Shown here: positions 27,971 through 37,008 of the stretch, in pieces
Layout of the letters: each line of letters starts with the position of its first letter
Position numbering within the stretch: the first letter of the stretch is position 1
NCBI GenBank assembly: GCA_014859965.1
Contig: JACZKQ010000089.1
Span: 179,627-243,626, forward strand
DNA from: Phycisphaerae bacterium
GTDB lineage: Bacteria; Planctomycetota; Phycisphaerae; Sedimentisphaerales; Anaerohalosphaeraceae
Direction of reading: 5' to 3'
Length of the DNA stretch: 64,000 nt
The notes under the pieces: generated by a model
What the model saw: only the letters and a program-made list of their open reading frames with translations
What the model was told of the DNA's origin: nothing
Database searches by the model: none
Translations under genes and position numbers: made by a program

Positions 27971-28909
27971 CTACATTGGCGGGCGGGGGCTGGCAAGACA
28001 GAAGTCGACGAGTTCTTCGATGACGGCGGAGCCGGCGCACATGACGTTGTCGGCGGCGCCCCAGTAGAGTTTGAGGGTGCCGTCGTCCTCCGCTACGGCC
28101 GCGCAGGTGAAGACCACGTTATGGACATAGCCGACCAGTTCCCACGGGTCCTGAGGGGCGAGAATCCACCGGTCGCCGACGGCGACGATCTCCGCCGGGT
28201 TGTCGAGCTTATGGAGGCACACGCCGAGGCGGTACACACTGCCGTCCATTGTTGGAAAGACGCCGTGATAGATGTTCAGCCAGCCGCGAGGTGTCTTGAT
28301 GGGTGGAGCGCCCGGCCCGATCTTCATCTCGTCCCAGTGATACGGCACGGGCTTCATGATCACCCGCGAATCACCCCAGTACCTCAGGTCCTCCGAATAG
28401 CTGATCCAGATCGACCATGGACTGATATCCGAGTGCGGCCGGTCGAGTTTGACGTACCGGCCGCCAACTTTCTCCGGAAAGAGCACCGTGTTGCGATAAT
28501 CCGCCTGCGTAATGAAGGCGATGCGCTCGACAGTTTGAAAATCTGTCGTCTTTGCCAGGCCGATTCGCACGCCATGCCGCGAATAGGCGCTATAAGTAAG
28601 ATAAAACGCCCCTTCCAGCGGGTTAATTCGTGGATCTTCCACCCCGAAGGCTTCATATTCAGCAAAGACGCCCTGCCGCTCGGGCGTCATGAAAGGCTCC
28701 GGCCGGGCCGTAAAATGAAACCCATCTACGCTGTCGGCAATACCGATTATTGAGCGGCCGGTGTCCAGGTGCGACCGAAACAGCATGACATATCCGCCCT
28801 GGTACCTGGCCACCCCGGCATTGTGCACAGTCTGTACTGCATAAGGAATATCGTCCCTCGTGAGAATGGGGTTCCCCTCGTATCGCTTGACAATTGGCTC
28901 GTATTTCAT
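27971..28909 (-). CDS. Glycoside hydrolase family 130 (mannoside phosphorylase-like)
   Basis: A 312-residue five-bladed propeller enzyme of family GH130, which phosphorolyses or hydrolyses beta-mannosides such as mannosyl-glucose or mannobiose. Family landmarks are N-P-I-L-T near residue 14, V-H-N-A-G near 29, the catalytic-region E-D-P-R near 95, R-P-H near 160 and G-P-G-A-P-P-I-K-T with G-W-L-N-I-Y-H-G near 210. There is no signal peptide, so it acts in the cytosol on imported sugars. It is the first gene of the GH130 - DUF4432 - DUF1080 operon. Confidence 0.92.
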   Translation of the reverse strand: MKYEPIVKRYEGNPILTRDDIPYAVQTVHNAGVARYQGGYVMLFRSHLDTGRSIIGIADSVDGFHFTARPEPFMTPERQGVFAEYEAFGVEDPRINPLEGAFYLTYSAYSRHGVRIGLAKTTDFQTVERIAFITQADYRNTVLFPEKVGGRYVKLDRPHSDISPWSIWISYSEDLRYWGDSRVIMKPVPYHWDEMKIGPGAPPIKTPRGWLNIYHGVFPTMDGSVYRLGVCLHKLDNPAEIVAVGDRWILAPQDPWELVGYVHNVVFTCAAVAEDDGTLKLYWGAADNVMCAGSAVIEELVDFCLASPRPPM

Positions 28910-29013
28910 GAATCCTCCCCGGAAGGCAATGCCTTGCCCCCCTGCCCCATCAATGCCGGCCAGAATAGTCCACCTTGGTGCAAAAATTTACCAACAAAAT
29001 ATCGACCAAACCC

Positions 29014-29042
29014 TTGTCAAGCTTGCAGAGGAACTCTAAACT
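29014..29042 (+). promoter_or_regulatory. Predicted sigma-70 promoter for lysC
   Basis: TTGTCA, a 17-base spacer and TAAACT lie about 130 bases before lysC in a gap of 261 bases. I see no lysine riboswitch core in the leader. A five-codon frame (ATG ATA AAC AAG TGA) ends just before the lysC ribosome binding site. Confidence 0.5.
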
Positions 29043-29170
29043 ACTGCTCTCAAGTCTTGCTCTGCGCCGTACATGTGCAGCGGTGCAGGCCAGATCGGCG
29101 CATCGTCACCCGGACCGGTTCGCCGCAGGGCTCGCCCGGGAGCAAAATGATAAACAAGTGAGGAAGTTCC

Positions 29171-30412
29171 ATGGGAGTCATTGTGCAGAAGTTCGGCGGC
29201 ACATCCGTCGCCAACGCCGAGAAGATCCGCCGTGCCGCGGCGCGCGCCATTGAAGCTTTCAAGAAAGGCAGCCAGGTCATCGTTGTCGCCTCGGCACGCG
29301 GCAAGCAGACCGACGAACTCATTGCCGATGCGATGGAATTGAATCCGAATCCGCCCCGTCGTGAAATGGACATGCTGCTCAGCACCGGCGAGCAGCAGAC
29401 AGTCAGCCTCATGGCCATGGCGCTGGACGCCATGGGTCACAAGGCCATCAGCTTCACCGGCTCACAGATCAAGATGCTTACCGACGGCGCCCACACGCGG
29501 GCGCGCATCATCAGCATTGACGCCAACATCATCCGCCGCAAACTCGACACCGGCCACATCGTTATCGTAGCCGGCTTTCAGGGCATGGATGAAGAAGAAG
29601 ATATCACGACCCTGGGTCGAGGCGGTTCCGACACCAGCGCCGTCGCGCTGGCCGCGGCGCTGAAGGCTGATGTCTGCGAAATCTATACCGATGTCGACGG
29701 GATTTATACCAGCGACCCGCGAAAGTATCCGAAGGCCGTCAAGATGGCACGGATCAGTTACGACGAGATGCTGGAACTGGCCAGTCTCGGCGCCGGCGTC
29801 ATGCACGGACGGGCCGTCGAATTTGGAAAAAAATACGACGTGCCCATTCACGTCCGCAGCAGCATGAACGATGAACCTGGAACGTTAATTACTCATGAGG
29901 TACCCCAAATGGAAGGCATTCTTGTCTCGGGAGCAACCATACAAAAAGACCTGGCCAAACTGTCGCTTCTCGGCGTGGATAACAGACCCGGCAACGCCGC
30001 AAAAATATTCTCGCATCTGGCCAGGGCAAAGGTCATCGTTAACGACATCATCCAGACCGAAATCAGCACCGAGAAGGCCAACATTTCCTTTACCGTGGCC
30101 ACCGGCGACTTGTCCGACGCAAAAAAAGCCATCGACGAGATCAGTGGAGAGGTGCACTGCCAGGGCATCTTTGTGCGCGGCGACATCGCCGAGGTTTCCG
30201 TCGTCGGTGTGGGCATGAGATCGCACTACGGCGTGGCCGATAAGATGTTCAGGGCGCTTGCCGAAGCGGAGGTCAACATCGATAGCATCACGACCAGCGA
30301 GATCCGCATCAGTTGCATCGTGGACCTCACCGACGCCGAAAAGGCGCTTGTCGCTGTGTGCGACGCGTTCGAACTCGACAAGTCCGCCGAGGCACGAACC
30401 CAGCCGAAATAA
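29171..30412 (+). CDS. lysC: Aspartate kinase
   Basis: Phosphorylates aspartate, the first step to lysine, threonine, methionine and diaminopimelate. The 413-residue protein opens with the kinase motif K-F-G-G-T-S-V (residues 7-13). It has F-Q-G and G-R-G-G-S-D-T-S-A-V in the substrate region and G-A-G-V-M-H-G-R later. Two ACT domains follow (about 265-400), which usually give feedback control by lysine or threonine. Length is normal for monofunctional type-II aspartokinases. The ATG has GAGGAAG upstream. It is followed after 69 bases by an unrelated nuclease gene. Confidence 0.96.
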   Translation: MGVIVQKFGGTSVANAEKIRRAAARAIEAFKKGSQVIVVASARGKQTDELIADAMELNPNPPRREMDMLLSTGEQQTVSLMAMALDAMGHKAISFTGSQIKMLTDGAHTRARIISIDANIIRRKLDTGHIVIVAGFQGMDEEEDITTLGRGGSDTSAVALAAALKADVCEIYTDVDGIYTSDPRKYPKAVKMARISYDEMLELASLGAGVMHGRAVEFGKKYDVPIHVRSSMNDEPGTLITHEVPQMEGILVSGATIQKDLAKLSLLGVDNRPGNAAKIFSHLARAKVIVNDIIQTEISTEKANISFTVATGDLSDAKKAIDEISGEVHCQGIFVRGDIAEVSVVGVGMRSHYGVADKMFRALAEAEVNIDSITTSEIRISCIVDLTDAEKALVAVCDAFELDKSAEARTQPK

Positions 30413-30481
30413 CGCGCGCCGCCAACGGCCCTGCTCCGATCGGGCGTGGTCACAACGCACGTGTGAAAGGCGGTTTTTCAT

Positions 30482-31132
30482 ATGGCCGCAAAAAAGCGAC
30501 AACGCTTCGCCATGAGCAGACGTCGACGCAAGGGTCTGCTCTTGCTGCTCATCATGACCGTCTCGGTTTGCGTCTGGCTCGACCGGCGGCACGGCGGCGG
30601 CGTTCGCACCGAGATCATTCAGCATGCCCGCTGGGGCGCCGACGGATTCAAATATCACGAGAAGTCGTTCACCGTGGTCAACGTCGTCGACGGCGACACG
30701 CTGGACATCGACGTCCCGGACGGTACCGACAAACGCACCCGCATTCGCCTCCTCGGCATCGATACCCCCGAGACAAAAGACCGGCGGGTCGATGTGATGT
30801 ATTACGGCCCCGAAGCCAGTGCCTATGCCACAATGCTGACCGAGGGCAAGACCGTTACCGTCGTCCTCGATACGGTCGGTGACGTGCGCGACTTTTACGG
30901 GCGGCTGCTGGCGTATATCCGGCTGGAGGACGGCCGCGTGCTCAACGAAGAACTCATCGCCGGCGGCTTCGGCTACGCCGACCTGCGATTCAAACACTCC
31001 TGTTTTGACCGCTATGTCCGCCTCCAGCAGCAGGCGATGGATGCACAGGCGGGACTCTGGAAAGGGGTCACCCGGGACCACCTCCCCAAATGGCTACAGC
31101 GCGAACGCCCGGACTTGCTTCCGGAGCCCTGA
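30482..31132 (+). CDS. Thermonuclease-family (SNase-like) nuclease, membrane-anchored
   Basis: A 216-residue protein with a basic N-terminus, one hydrophobic anchor (about residues 16-33) and a staphylococcal-nuclease fold. Family landmarks are V-V-D-G-D-T-L-D-I, I-R-L-L-G-I-D-T-P-E-T, a conserved arginine in D-F-Y-G-R-L-L-A-Y-I, and N-E-E-L-I-A-G-G-F-G-Y-A. The catalytic Asp, Glu and Arg positions appear filled. It should cut nucleic acids outside the cytoplasm, perhaps for nutrient salvage. Confidence 0.92.
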   Translation: MAAKKRQRFAMSRRRRKGLLLLLIMTVSVCVWLDRRHGGGVRTEIIQHARWGADGFKYHEKSFTVVNVVDGDTLDIDVPDGTDKRTRIRLLGIDTPETKDRRVDVMYYGPEASAYATMLTEGKTVTVVLDTVGDVRDFYGRLLAYIRLEDGRVLNEELIAGGFGYADLRFKHSCFDRYVRLQQQAMDAQAGLWKGVTRDHLPKWLQRERPDLLPEP

Positions 31133-31161
31133 CGAGCCACACATTTTTGGCTAAAATGGAC

Positions 31162-31190
31162 TTTACAGAAAGGGTGCGGACGCATATAAT
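31162..31190 (+). promoter_or_regulatory. Strong sigma-70-like promoter before the 31.25-kb lipoprotein gene
   Basis: TTTACA, a 17-base spacer and TATAAT are a near-consensus promoter. It sits 60 bases before the ATG at 31250. Confidence 0.75.
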
Positions 31191-31249
31191 GTGGAACCAT
31201 CGTAGAGAACAAAACCATTAAAAAGAATATCTTTTGGGGAGATCAGGTC

Positions 31250-31741
31250 ATGCAGCGAATCATTTTGGCTTTAGCACTGATGGGTGTTCTGATTGGCACA
31301 AGCGGCTGTATTGTCGCCATCGGAAACGACGGCCGCAGTCGGGATTGCGGCGCCGACTGCCGTCCTGTCTACGATAATGCGGCTGTCATCGCGGAAATCG
31401 ACGCGGCCGCGAAGCTGTTTTCGGATCGCGACAAGGCCGATGTCTACAAGGGCATCGCTCGACGGCCGCAACTGAGCGGAAAGGCACAAACCCATCTCGT
31501 CAAGTCGGCAATGCGCAGCATCTTCTCCGACGCCTCTAAAGAAGAGGTGCTCCTCGTACTGATCGAGAATCCGTGTTTCGATGACGCAGGAAAAAAGGCG
31601 GTGCTTTCTAATCTCAACACCCTCTTCTCGGACAGCCGCAAGAAACGCATCCTGACAGCGATAAACGCCCGTGAGATGAAGGCATCTGCCATCCAGATGG
31701 AAACTACCGTTGATGTCACCGCACAGACGATGATCAAGTGA
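31250..31741 (+). CDS. Hypothetical lipoprotein
   Basis: A 163-residue lipoprotein with lipobox G-T-S-G-C at about residue 20. I do not recognise the family. A small cysteine motif (D-C-G-A-D-C) follows the anchor, then a mostly helical body with repeated-looking segments: I-D-A-A-A-K-L-F-S-D-R-D-K-A, S-A-M-R-S-I-F-S-D-A-S-K-E and L-N-T-L-F-S-D-S-R-K-K. These suggest three degenerate ~40-residue repeats. It has its own strong promoter and a GGGGAG site. The next gene (FG-GAP protein) starts 46 bases downstream. Confidence 0.8.
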   Translation: MQRIILALALMGVLIGTSGCIVAIGNDGRSRDCGADCRPVYDNAAVIAEIDAAAKLFSDRDKADVYKGIARRPQLSGKAQTHLVKSAMRSIFSDASKEEVLLVLIENPCFDDAGKKAVLSNLNTLFSDSRKKRILTAINAREMKASAIQMETTVDVTAQTMIK

Positions 31742-31787
31742 CGTTCGGCACACCTTGTTAATTGCATGAACTAATGAGGAGCACAGC

Positions 31788-33116
31788 GTGAGCGAAAGCC
31801 TCAGAGGATTAAGAGGCATGCTGGCGGCCGCGACGCTGATAGCCGCCCTTGTGCATGCCCAGCCCGCACAAGCCGACGACTTGCCCAATACGCCATTCGT
31901 CGCCTCCCGCGCGATGGGCAGGCAGGACGCCGATTGCATTCTCCGCCAACTGCCATGGCGGCGACACGTGATTGATGACGCTTCGCGAGGCGCAGATGGC
32001 GTGCGGCTGGCGGACGTCAATGCAGACGGGCACATGGACATCACCACCGGCTGGGAGGAAGGCGGCCTTACCCGTGTTTATCTCAATCCCGGCCCCGACA
32101 AAGCCAAAACGCCGTGGCCGGCCGTCACCGTCGGCTCCACGCCGGACGTAGAAGACGCCGTCTTCGCCGATCTCGACGGCGACGGGGCAGTGGACGTTAT
32201 CAGCTCATGCGAAGGCAAGACTCGGACCGTCTTCATCCATTGGGCCCCGCGCAAGAAGGATCGCTATCTTGATCCGCAGGCATGGACCACGCAGGCCGTC
32301 GCCGACAGCATCGGCAGGACGATGTGGATGTTTTGTGTGCCGGTGCAGTTAGACGGCGCAAACGGTCTCGATTTGATCCTCGGCAGCAAAGGCCCGGACG
32401 CCATGATCGGCTTCTACCAGATCGGGCCCGACGCAAGATCCGACGCTGCGTACAAATGGCACAAGCTCTCCGATGCCGGCTGGATCATGTCGCTCGTCGC
32501 CGTAGATATGGACAATGACGGCGACCTGGATATTCTGACCTCCGACCGCCGGGGCGATCTTCGCGGCGTCCGCTGGCTCGAAAACCCGGGCGCCGAGTAT
32601 GTCGCCAAACGCCCATGGAACAACCATTTCATCGGCGGCCGCGACTGGGAGGTCATGTTTCTGCGCGTTGCAGACCTGGACAACGACGGTCTCGACGATA
32701 TCGTCGTCGCCGCCAAGCAAGGGAGCCGCACGCAGCGCATTTTGTGGTATCGGCGCAAGGACCGCACCGGCCTTCACTGGGAGGAACGCATGATCCCCTT
32801 CCCCCCGAACACCGGCGGCGCCAAGGGCGTCGCAGTCGGCGACATGGACGGCGACGGTAGAAGTGACATCGTGCTCAGCTGCGAAGGCGCCGACGGCGGC
32901 AAATCCGGTGTGATGTGGCTGCGGCAGGAACCGGACGGCACATGGACACCCGGCGAGATCAGCGGCCCCGCCGGCGTCAAGTTTGACCGGATTGAACTGC
33001 TCGACCTCGACGGCGACGGCGACCTCGACGTGCTTACCTGTGAAGAACAAGGCATAAACAGCCGCGGCCAAAAAGACGGCCTCGGCGTCTTCTGGTACGA
33101 AAACCCCCTTAAATAG
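31788..33116 (+). CDS. Secreted FG-GAP/VCBS-repeat protein
   Basis: A 442-residue exported protein beginning at GTG with GAGGAG upstream. A signal peptide ends near H-A-Q-P-A-Q-A. The body has repeated calcium-binding blade motifs of FG-GAP/VCBS propellers: D-V-N-A-D-G-H-M-D, D-L-D-G-D-G-A-V-D, D-M-D-N-D-G-D-L-D, D-L-D-N-D-G-L-D-D, D-M-D-G-D-G-R-S-D and D-L-D-G-D-G-D-L-D. Such secreted propellers are abundant in Planctomycetes and have no defined role. It is followed after nine bases by a beta-lactamase-fold serine hydrolase on the same strand. Confidence 0.88.
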   Translation: MSESLRGLRGMLAAATLIAALVHAQPAQADDLPNTPFVASRAMGRQDADCILRQLPWRRHVIDDASRGADGVRLADVNADGHMDITTGWEEGGLTRVYLNPGPDKAKTPWPAVTVGSTPDVEDAVFADLDGDGAVDVISSCEGKTRTVFIHWAPRKKDRYLDPQAWTTQAVADSIGRTMWMFCVPVQLDGANGLDLILGSKGPDAMIGFYQIGPDARSDAAYKWHKLSDAGWIMSLVAVDMDNDGDLDILTSDRRGDLRGVRWLENPGAEYVAKRPWNNHFIGGRDWEVMFLRVADLDNDGLDDIVVAAKQGSRTQRILWYRRKDRTGLHWEERMIPFPPNTGGAKGVAVGDMDGDGRSDIVLSCEGADGGKSGVMWLRQEPDGTWTPGEISGPAGVKFDRIELLDLDGDGDLDVLTCEEQGINSRGQKDGLGVFWYENPLK

Positions 33117-33125
33117 GTAACAACT

Positions 33126-34265
33126 ATGACGGTTCCGCTGCTGATCCTCTCACTGGTATTTGCTCTCTACTCACCTGCGGCGATGGACGCATCACCCGAT
33201 ACCGCCGATCTGGCGGAGACCCTCGAACCCATCCGCGCCGAGTACGACCTGCCGGCGCTGGCCGCCGCCGTCGTACACAACGGCCGTGTCATCGCCCTTG
33301 GCGCCGTCGGAGAACGCAAGCATAAGAGCCGCGTAAAGGTCACCGCCGACGACCAGTTTCACCTCGGCTCCTGCACCAAGGCCATGACCGCCACGCTGAT
33401 TGCCATGGTCATCGAGCAGGGCAAACTGCAATGGGACACCACGCTCGCCGACGCCCTGCCGAACGTCCCCATGCTCGACGGCTACCGCTCCGTCACCGTT
33501 GCCCACCTCCTCGCCCACCGTGCGGGCCTGCCCAACGAAAGCTGGCCCACGGGCAAGACCTTCAGGGACATGCACAACCTGCCCGGCCCGCCGCGCCAGC
33601 AGCGAATCGCCTACGCGGAGATGATATTGAACCAGCCCCCCAAAGCCGTACCCGGTGAAAAGTACATCTACTCGAACGCGGGCTTTTCAATTCTGGGCGT
33701 CATCGCCGAGGAAGCGATGGATACGAGCTGGGAAGATTTGATGCAATCGATGCTCTTTGAGCCCTTGGGCATGAAAACGGCAGGCTTTGGCGCCATGGGC
33801 ACAGAAGGCCAAATCGATCAGCCCTGGCAGCACCAATACCGCAAGGGCCTTCTGCTGACAAGCAAGAAAGCCATTGAACCCGGCAAATATAGCGACAATC
33901 CCCCCGTCATCGGCCCCGGAGGCATCGCCCATTGCTCGCTGGGGGACTGGGCGAAGTTCATCATCCTCCACCTTGATGACGGCACATATGCCGACCGTCA
34001 ACTGATCAAGCCGGAATCCCTTCGCCGACTCCGCGAACCGCAGTTCGGCGGCGACTACGCCGGCGGATGGCAGGTCTGCGACCGCCCCTGGGGCGGCGGC
34101 ACTGTTTTCACCCACAACGGCTCTAACACGATGAACTACGCCGTCGTCTGGATGGCCCCGCTGAAGCGATACGCCGTGCTGGTCGCCACCAACCAGGGCG
34201 GCGGCAAAGAGGCCGAAGCCCTCGACAAAGTCGCTGCCGCCCTCATCGGCGGCTACGAACCTTAA
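33126..34265 (+). CDS. Beta-lactamase/class C-type serine hydrolase, exported
   Basis: A 379-residue exported serine hydrolase of the beta-lactamase/transpeptidase-like family (pfam00144). A signal peptide covers about residues 1-22. The S-x-x-K nucleophile motif is S-C-T-K near residue 84. The Y-x-N motif is Y-S-N near 181. A late H-N-G stands in place of K-T-G, as in esterase-like members. Substrate could be peptides, esters or cell-wall fragments; drug resistance is not implied. It follows the FG-GAP gene closely and converges with a second FG-GAP gene three bases away. Confidence 0.9.
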   Translation: MTVPLLILSLVFALYSPAAMDASPDTADLAETLEPIRAEYDLPALAAAVVHNGRVIALGAVGERKHKSRVKVTADDQFHLGSCTKAMTATLIAMVIEQGKLQWDTTLADALPNVPMLDGYRSVTVAHLLAHRAGLPNESWPTGKTFRDMHNLPGPPRQQRIAYAEMILNQPPKAVPGEKYIYSNAGFSILGVIAEEAMDTSWEDLMQSMLFEPLGMKTAGFGAMGTEGQIDQPWQHQYRKGLLLTSKKAIEPGKYSDNPPVIGPGGIAHCSLGDWAKFIILHLDDGTYADRQLIKPESLRRLREPQFGGDYAGGWQVCDRPWGGGTVFTHNGSNTMNYAVVWMAPLKRYAVLVATNQGGGKEAEALDKVAAALIGGYEP

Positions 34266-34268
34266 CTA

Positions 34269-35633
34269 TCAGGGCGAATAGTAGTTGTGGCACTGTTTTA
34301 GTCGGCGATAGTTGCGGTCGGTCCACTTGCGCGGCTCGTTCGGACGAAGGTTGGGCGATCTGTTCTCGTAGATGCGCAGCTCCTGCTTGTTGAGCACGAT
34401 GATCTCCTCGCGCCAGTCGCCGGTCACATCGGCAACGTAAAGGCGGTCGGCGACCTCTTCGAACACCTGCACGAATCTTCCTGTCAGCGGCTCGAACAGG
34501 CACACATCACCGCTCTTGTGCCGTTCGGTTGCACAGGCCAATTGCTGCTTTTGGCCGGTCCAGTCGATGGTGTGGATCAGTTCGACTCCCGAGGGCGTCC
34601 AGCCATCGGGGGCGACGTCATCCATCGCGTACTCGAAGACCATATGGCCGGCCGAATCGAACACAAAAGGTTTCTGATGTTCGTTGTAGCGGGACCGGCA
34701 CCAGAGGAATATCTCGTCCGAACCGGCCTTGAACCGCCCTACCGCCGCATTCTGGGGTTCCTGTCTCTTGTGATGCACCCGCCAGATCGGACCGCCCATG
34801 CCCAGAAGCTGCACATAGTTGGCGCCCTCTTCGAGCAGCAGCACCTCCAGGCCGGGCAGTTCGGGCCTCACGTCCGCCACAAAAACGCTGTCCATGTGCC
34901 AGCCGGACGCGACCGCGCAGGTAATTTCCTTGCCCTCTGCCGACAGAATTGTTGCGCCCAACACCTCGTCCCTGCCGTCGCCGTCAAGATCGGCAAGCCT
35001 CGCCCCATTATGCGCACACGATACAAAAGCATCCGTCATCCACAACGGCCTGCCGCCCTCCAAGAGCGCCTGCATCGAAAACGCCGCCAGGAACCTGCCC
35101 ATGCGATAGCCTTTCGCATTGGTCGCCTGCAGCAGTATATCCGTGTCTTTGCCCGTCCCGCGGAAATCAGCAATCATCGCCAGTTCCCAGCGCTGGGCCC
35201 CTTCCGGCACGGCGGGCTTCGCCTGGGCCTTCAGCCTGCCCGCGGCCCCGTCGATAACGTGCAGAATGCCGTCCTTTGTCAGGAACACCACCTCGCATTT
35301 GCCGTCGTCGTCCACGTCGCCGGCGGCGACACCCGGCCCATGATGGCCCGGGAGACCCTCGGCCTCGCTGGAGCCGCCCACCACCAGATCGACCTTGAGT
35401 GTCCACATCCTGCGCCCGTCGTTCGCGCAGGCGGTGATGTGCCCCGGCACGGTCACCAGGTAATCCATCAAGCCGTCGCCGTTGAGGTCGGCCACAAGGA
35501 TGCCGCCCGCCGAGTCGCCAGGGGCCGGAATATCAAGTGGGATCACGAATGGACTCGCATCATAGGCACCCGCGGACGCCGCCAGAAAGGCGAGTGCAAT
35601 AAAAGCCAAACCTGCTGAGTTTCGAACGGACAT
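34269..35633 (-). CDS. Secreted FG-GAP/VCBS-repeat protein
   Basis: A 454-residue protein with a signal peptide (about residues 1-23, ending near S-A-G-A-Y-D). Propeller repeats carry D-L-N-G-D-G-L-M-D, D-V-D-D-D-G-K-C-E and D-L-D-G-D-G-R-D-E, and end with a segment like V-A-D-V-T-G-D-W-R-E-E-I-I-V-L. The last motif recalls rhamnogalacturonan lyase-like (PL11-type) propellers, but the catalytic pattern is not clear. GGAGAA precedes the start. It converges with the serine hydrolase gene and diverges from the ribose operon, with repeat copy 1 between. Confidence 0.82.
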   Translation of the reverse strand: MSVRNSAGLAFIALAFLAASAGAYDASPFVIPLDIPAPGDSAGGILVADLNGDGLMDYLVTVPGHITACANDGRRMWTLKVDLVVGGSSEAEGLPGHHGPGVAAGDVDDDGKCEVVFLTKDGILHVIDGAAGRLKAQAKPAVPEGAQRWELAMIADFRGTGKDTDILLQATNAKGYRMGRFLAAFSMQALLEGGRPLWMTDAFVSCAHNGARLADLDGDGRDEVLGATILSAEGKEITCAVASGWHMDSVFVADVRPELPGLEVLLLEEGANYVQLLGMGGPIWRVHHKRQEPQNAAVGRFKAGSDEIFLWCRSRYNEHQKPFVFDSAGHMVFEYAMDDVAPDGWTPSGVELIHTIDWTGQKQQLACATERHKSGDVCLFEPLTGRFVQVFEEVADRLYVADVTGDWREEIIVLNKQELRIYENRSPNLRPNEPRKWTDRNYRRLKQCHNYYSP

Positions 35634-35716
35634 GTTTTTTTCTCCTTCCCGAATTTAAACCAGTCCCCCAATTATCCATTTTAATGCAGACCCTGTCAAG
35701 TCGCTCAAATCACGAT

Positions 35717-35918
35717 CAGGGCAAACGCATTCTCCTCATAAGTCGCTGGGCAGGCAGTGCCGCCAGGACTGAGCAAAACCGGTCGGGGCCCAAGAGGCCA
35801 AAATCCCCCCCAGCGAACAGATGCTCCTGATTTTGGCCTCTGCCCAACCGGTTTTGCTCTCCATTGTCGCCGCATGTCGGGTTTGAGATGCGGACAACCG
35901 GAGAATGCGCCTGCCCTG
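35717..35918. repeat. Palindromic MITE-like element, copy 1
   Basis: A 202-bp element, one of three in the window. Its ends form a 19-bp inverted repeat: CAGGGCAAACGCATTCTCC at 35717-35735 pairs with 35900-35918, two mismatches. An internal palindrome spans 35771-35859: the GAGCAAAACCGGT...GAGGCCAAAATC arm pairs with GATTTTGGCCTC...ACCGGTTTTGCTC around a loop with a C run. Flanking 10-mers AAATCACGAT (left) and GAATCACGAC (right) match at 8 of 10 positions, like an aged target-site duplication. No protein is encoded. It lies between divergent genes, upstream of the ribose operon promoter. Confidence 0.85.
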
Positions 35919-35964
35919 GAATCACGACACAACTGCCAACTACCCCCCCCGCCGCATTATCCAG

Positions 35965-35993
35965 TTGACAAAACCGCCTGTTTGGGCCATATT
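35965..35993 (+). promoter_or_regulatory. Predicted promoter of the ribose-type operon
   Basis: A consensus TTGACA at 35965-35970, a 17-base spacer and CATATT (4 of 6 matches to TATAAT). It lies 43 bases before the substrate-binding protein start. Confidence 0.55.
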
Positions 35994-36036
35994 GGCGGCG
36001 GGAAAAAGTAAATAGTTTCGGACTGGAGAACAACCA

Positions 36037-37008
36037 ATGTTTGCAAATCGATCCCGCCTAAATAAGTATCCGCTGCTTCCTTTCTTCGTCGCCGCCCTCC
36101 TGCTGACGGTCATCGCCTCAGGCTGCACCAAGCGCGGTTCTCAGGACGGCAAACCGCGGATCGCGCTGGTCATGAAGTCGCTTGCCAACGAGTTCTTTAA
36201 GACCATGGAAGAGGGCGCCCGCGGCCACCATGCCGAGCACAAAGACCTTTACAACCTGAAAGTGGTCGGCATCCGCAATGAAGAAGACGTCGCACAGCAG
36301 GTCGATTTAATTGAGACGATCATCGCGCAGGGAACCGACGCGATCGTGATCGCCCCGGCCGATTCCGAGGCGCTTATCCCCGTCTGCAAAAAGGCGATGG
36401 CCGCGGGCATTGTCGTCATCAATATCGACAACAAGCTCGACCGCGCCCGCCTCGAAAGGGAAGGCATTCAGATCCCCTTTGTCGGCCCGGACAATCGCAA
36501 AGGCGCCAAACTTGCCGGCGATTACCTTGCCGCAAAACTTAAGGCGGGCGACGAGGTCGCCATTATCGAGGGGGTGCCTAACGCCTTCAACGGCATTCAG
36601 CGGAAGGCTGGTTTTCAAGACGCCATTGCGGCCGCCGGTCTCAATCTGGTCAGTTCACAGTCCGGCAACTGGGAGACGGCCAAGGCCGCTGAGTGCGTCT
36701 CCGCTATCGCGACCGAGTACCCCGGCCTCAAAGCCGTCCTCTGTGCCAATGACAGCATGGCGCTCGGCGCCGTCGACGCCCTGAAAACAGCGGGCAGAAC
36801 CGACACTGTCTACATCGTGGGCTTCGACAACATCGAAGCCGTGCAGAAACTCGTCAAGAACGGCAAGGTTCTCTGCACCGTCGATCAGCACGGTGACCAA
36901 CTGGCCGTCTACGGCATCGAGTACGCGCTGGACATCCTCAATACAAAGGCCGCTCCCGCCGACAAAGAGACCCCCGTGGACCTCGTGACAGCGGAAACCC
37001 TTAAATGA
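36037..37008 (+). CDS. rbsB: Sugar ABC transporter substrate-binding lipoprotein (RbsB-like)
   Basis: A 323-residue periplasmic-binding protein of the ribose/LacI fold. A lipobox (I-A-S-G-C near residue 29) follows a hydrophobic stretch, so it is membrane-tethered. Features include I-A-L-V-M-K-S-L-A-N-E-F-F near the N-terminus, I-V-I-A-P-A-D-S-E-A-L, and V-L-C-A-N-D-S-M-A-L-G-A. Its stop overlaps the ATPase start by four bases. Ribokinase at the operon end supports ribose or a related pentose as the ligand, though related proteins bind other sugars. Confidence 0.93.
   Translation: MFANRSRLNKYPLLPFFVAALLLTVIASGCTKRGSQDGKPRIALVMKSLANEFFKTMEEGARGHHAEHKDLYNLKVVGIRNEEDVAQQVDLIETIIAQGTDAIVIAPADSEALIPVCKKAMAAGIVVINIDNKLDRARLEREGIQIPFVGPDNRKGAKLAGDYLAAKLKAGDEVAIIEGVPNAFNGIQRKAGFQDAIAAAGLNLVSSQSGNWETAKAAECVSAIATEYPGLKAVLCANDSMALGAVDALKTAGRTDTVYIVGFDNIEAVQKLVKNGKVLCTVDQHGDQLAVYGIEYALDILNTKAAPADKETPVDLVTAETLK

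Noticed and set aside
29043..29170. Lysine riboswitch before lysC
   Set aside because: The leader is only about 130 bases after the predicted promoter and shows none of the conserved L-box core segments.
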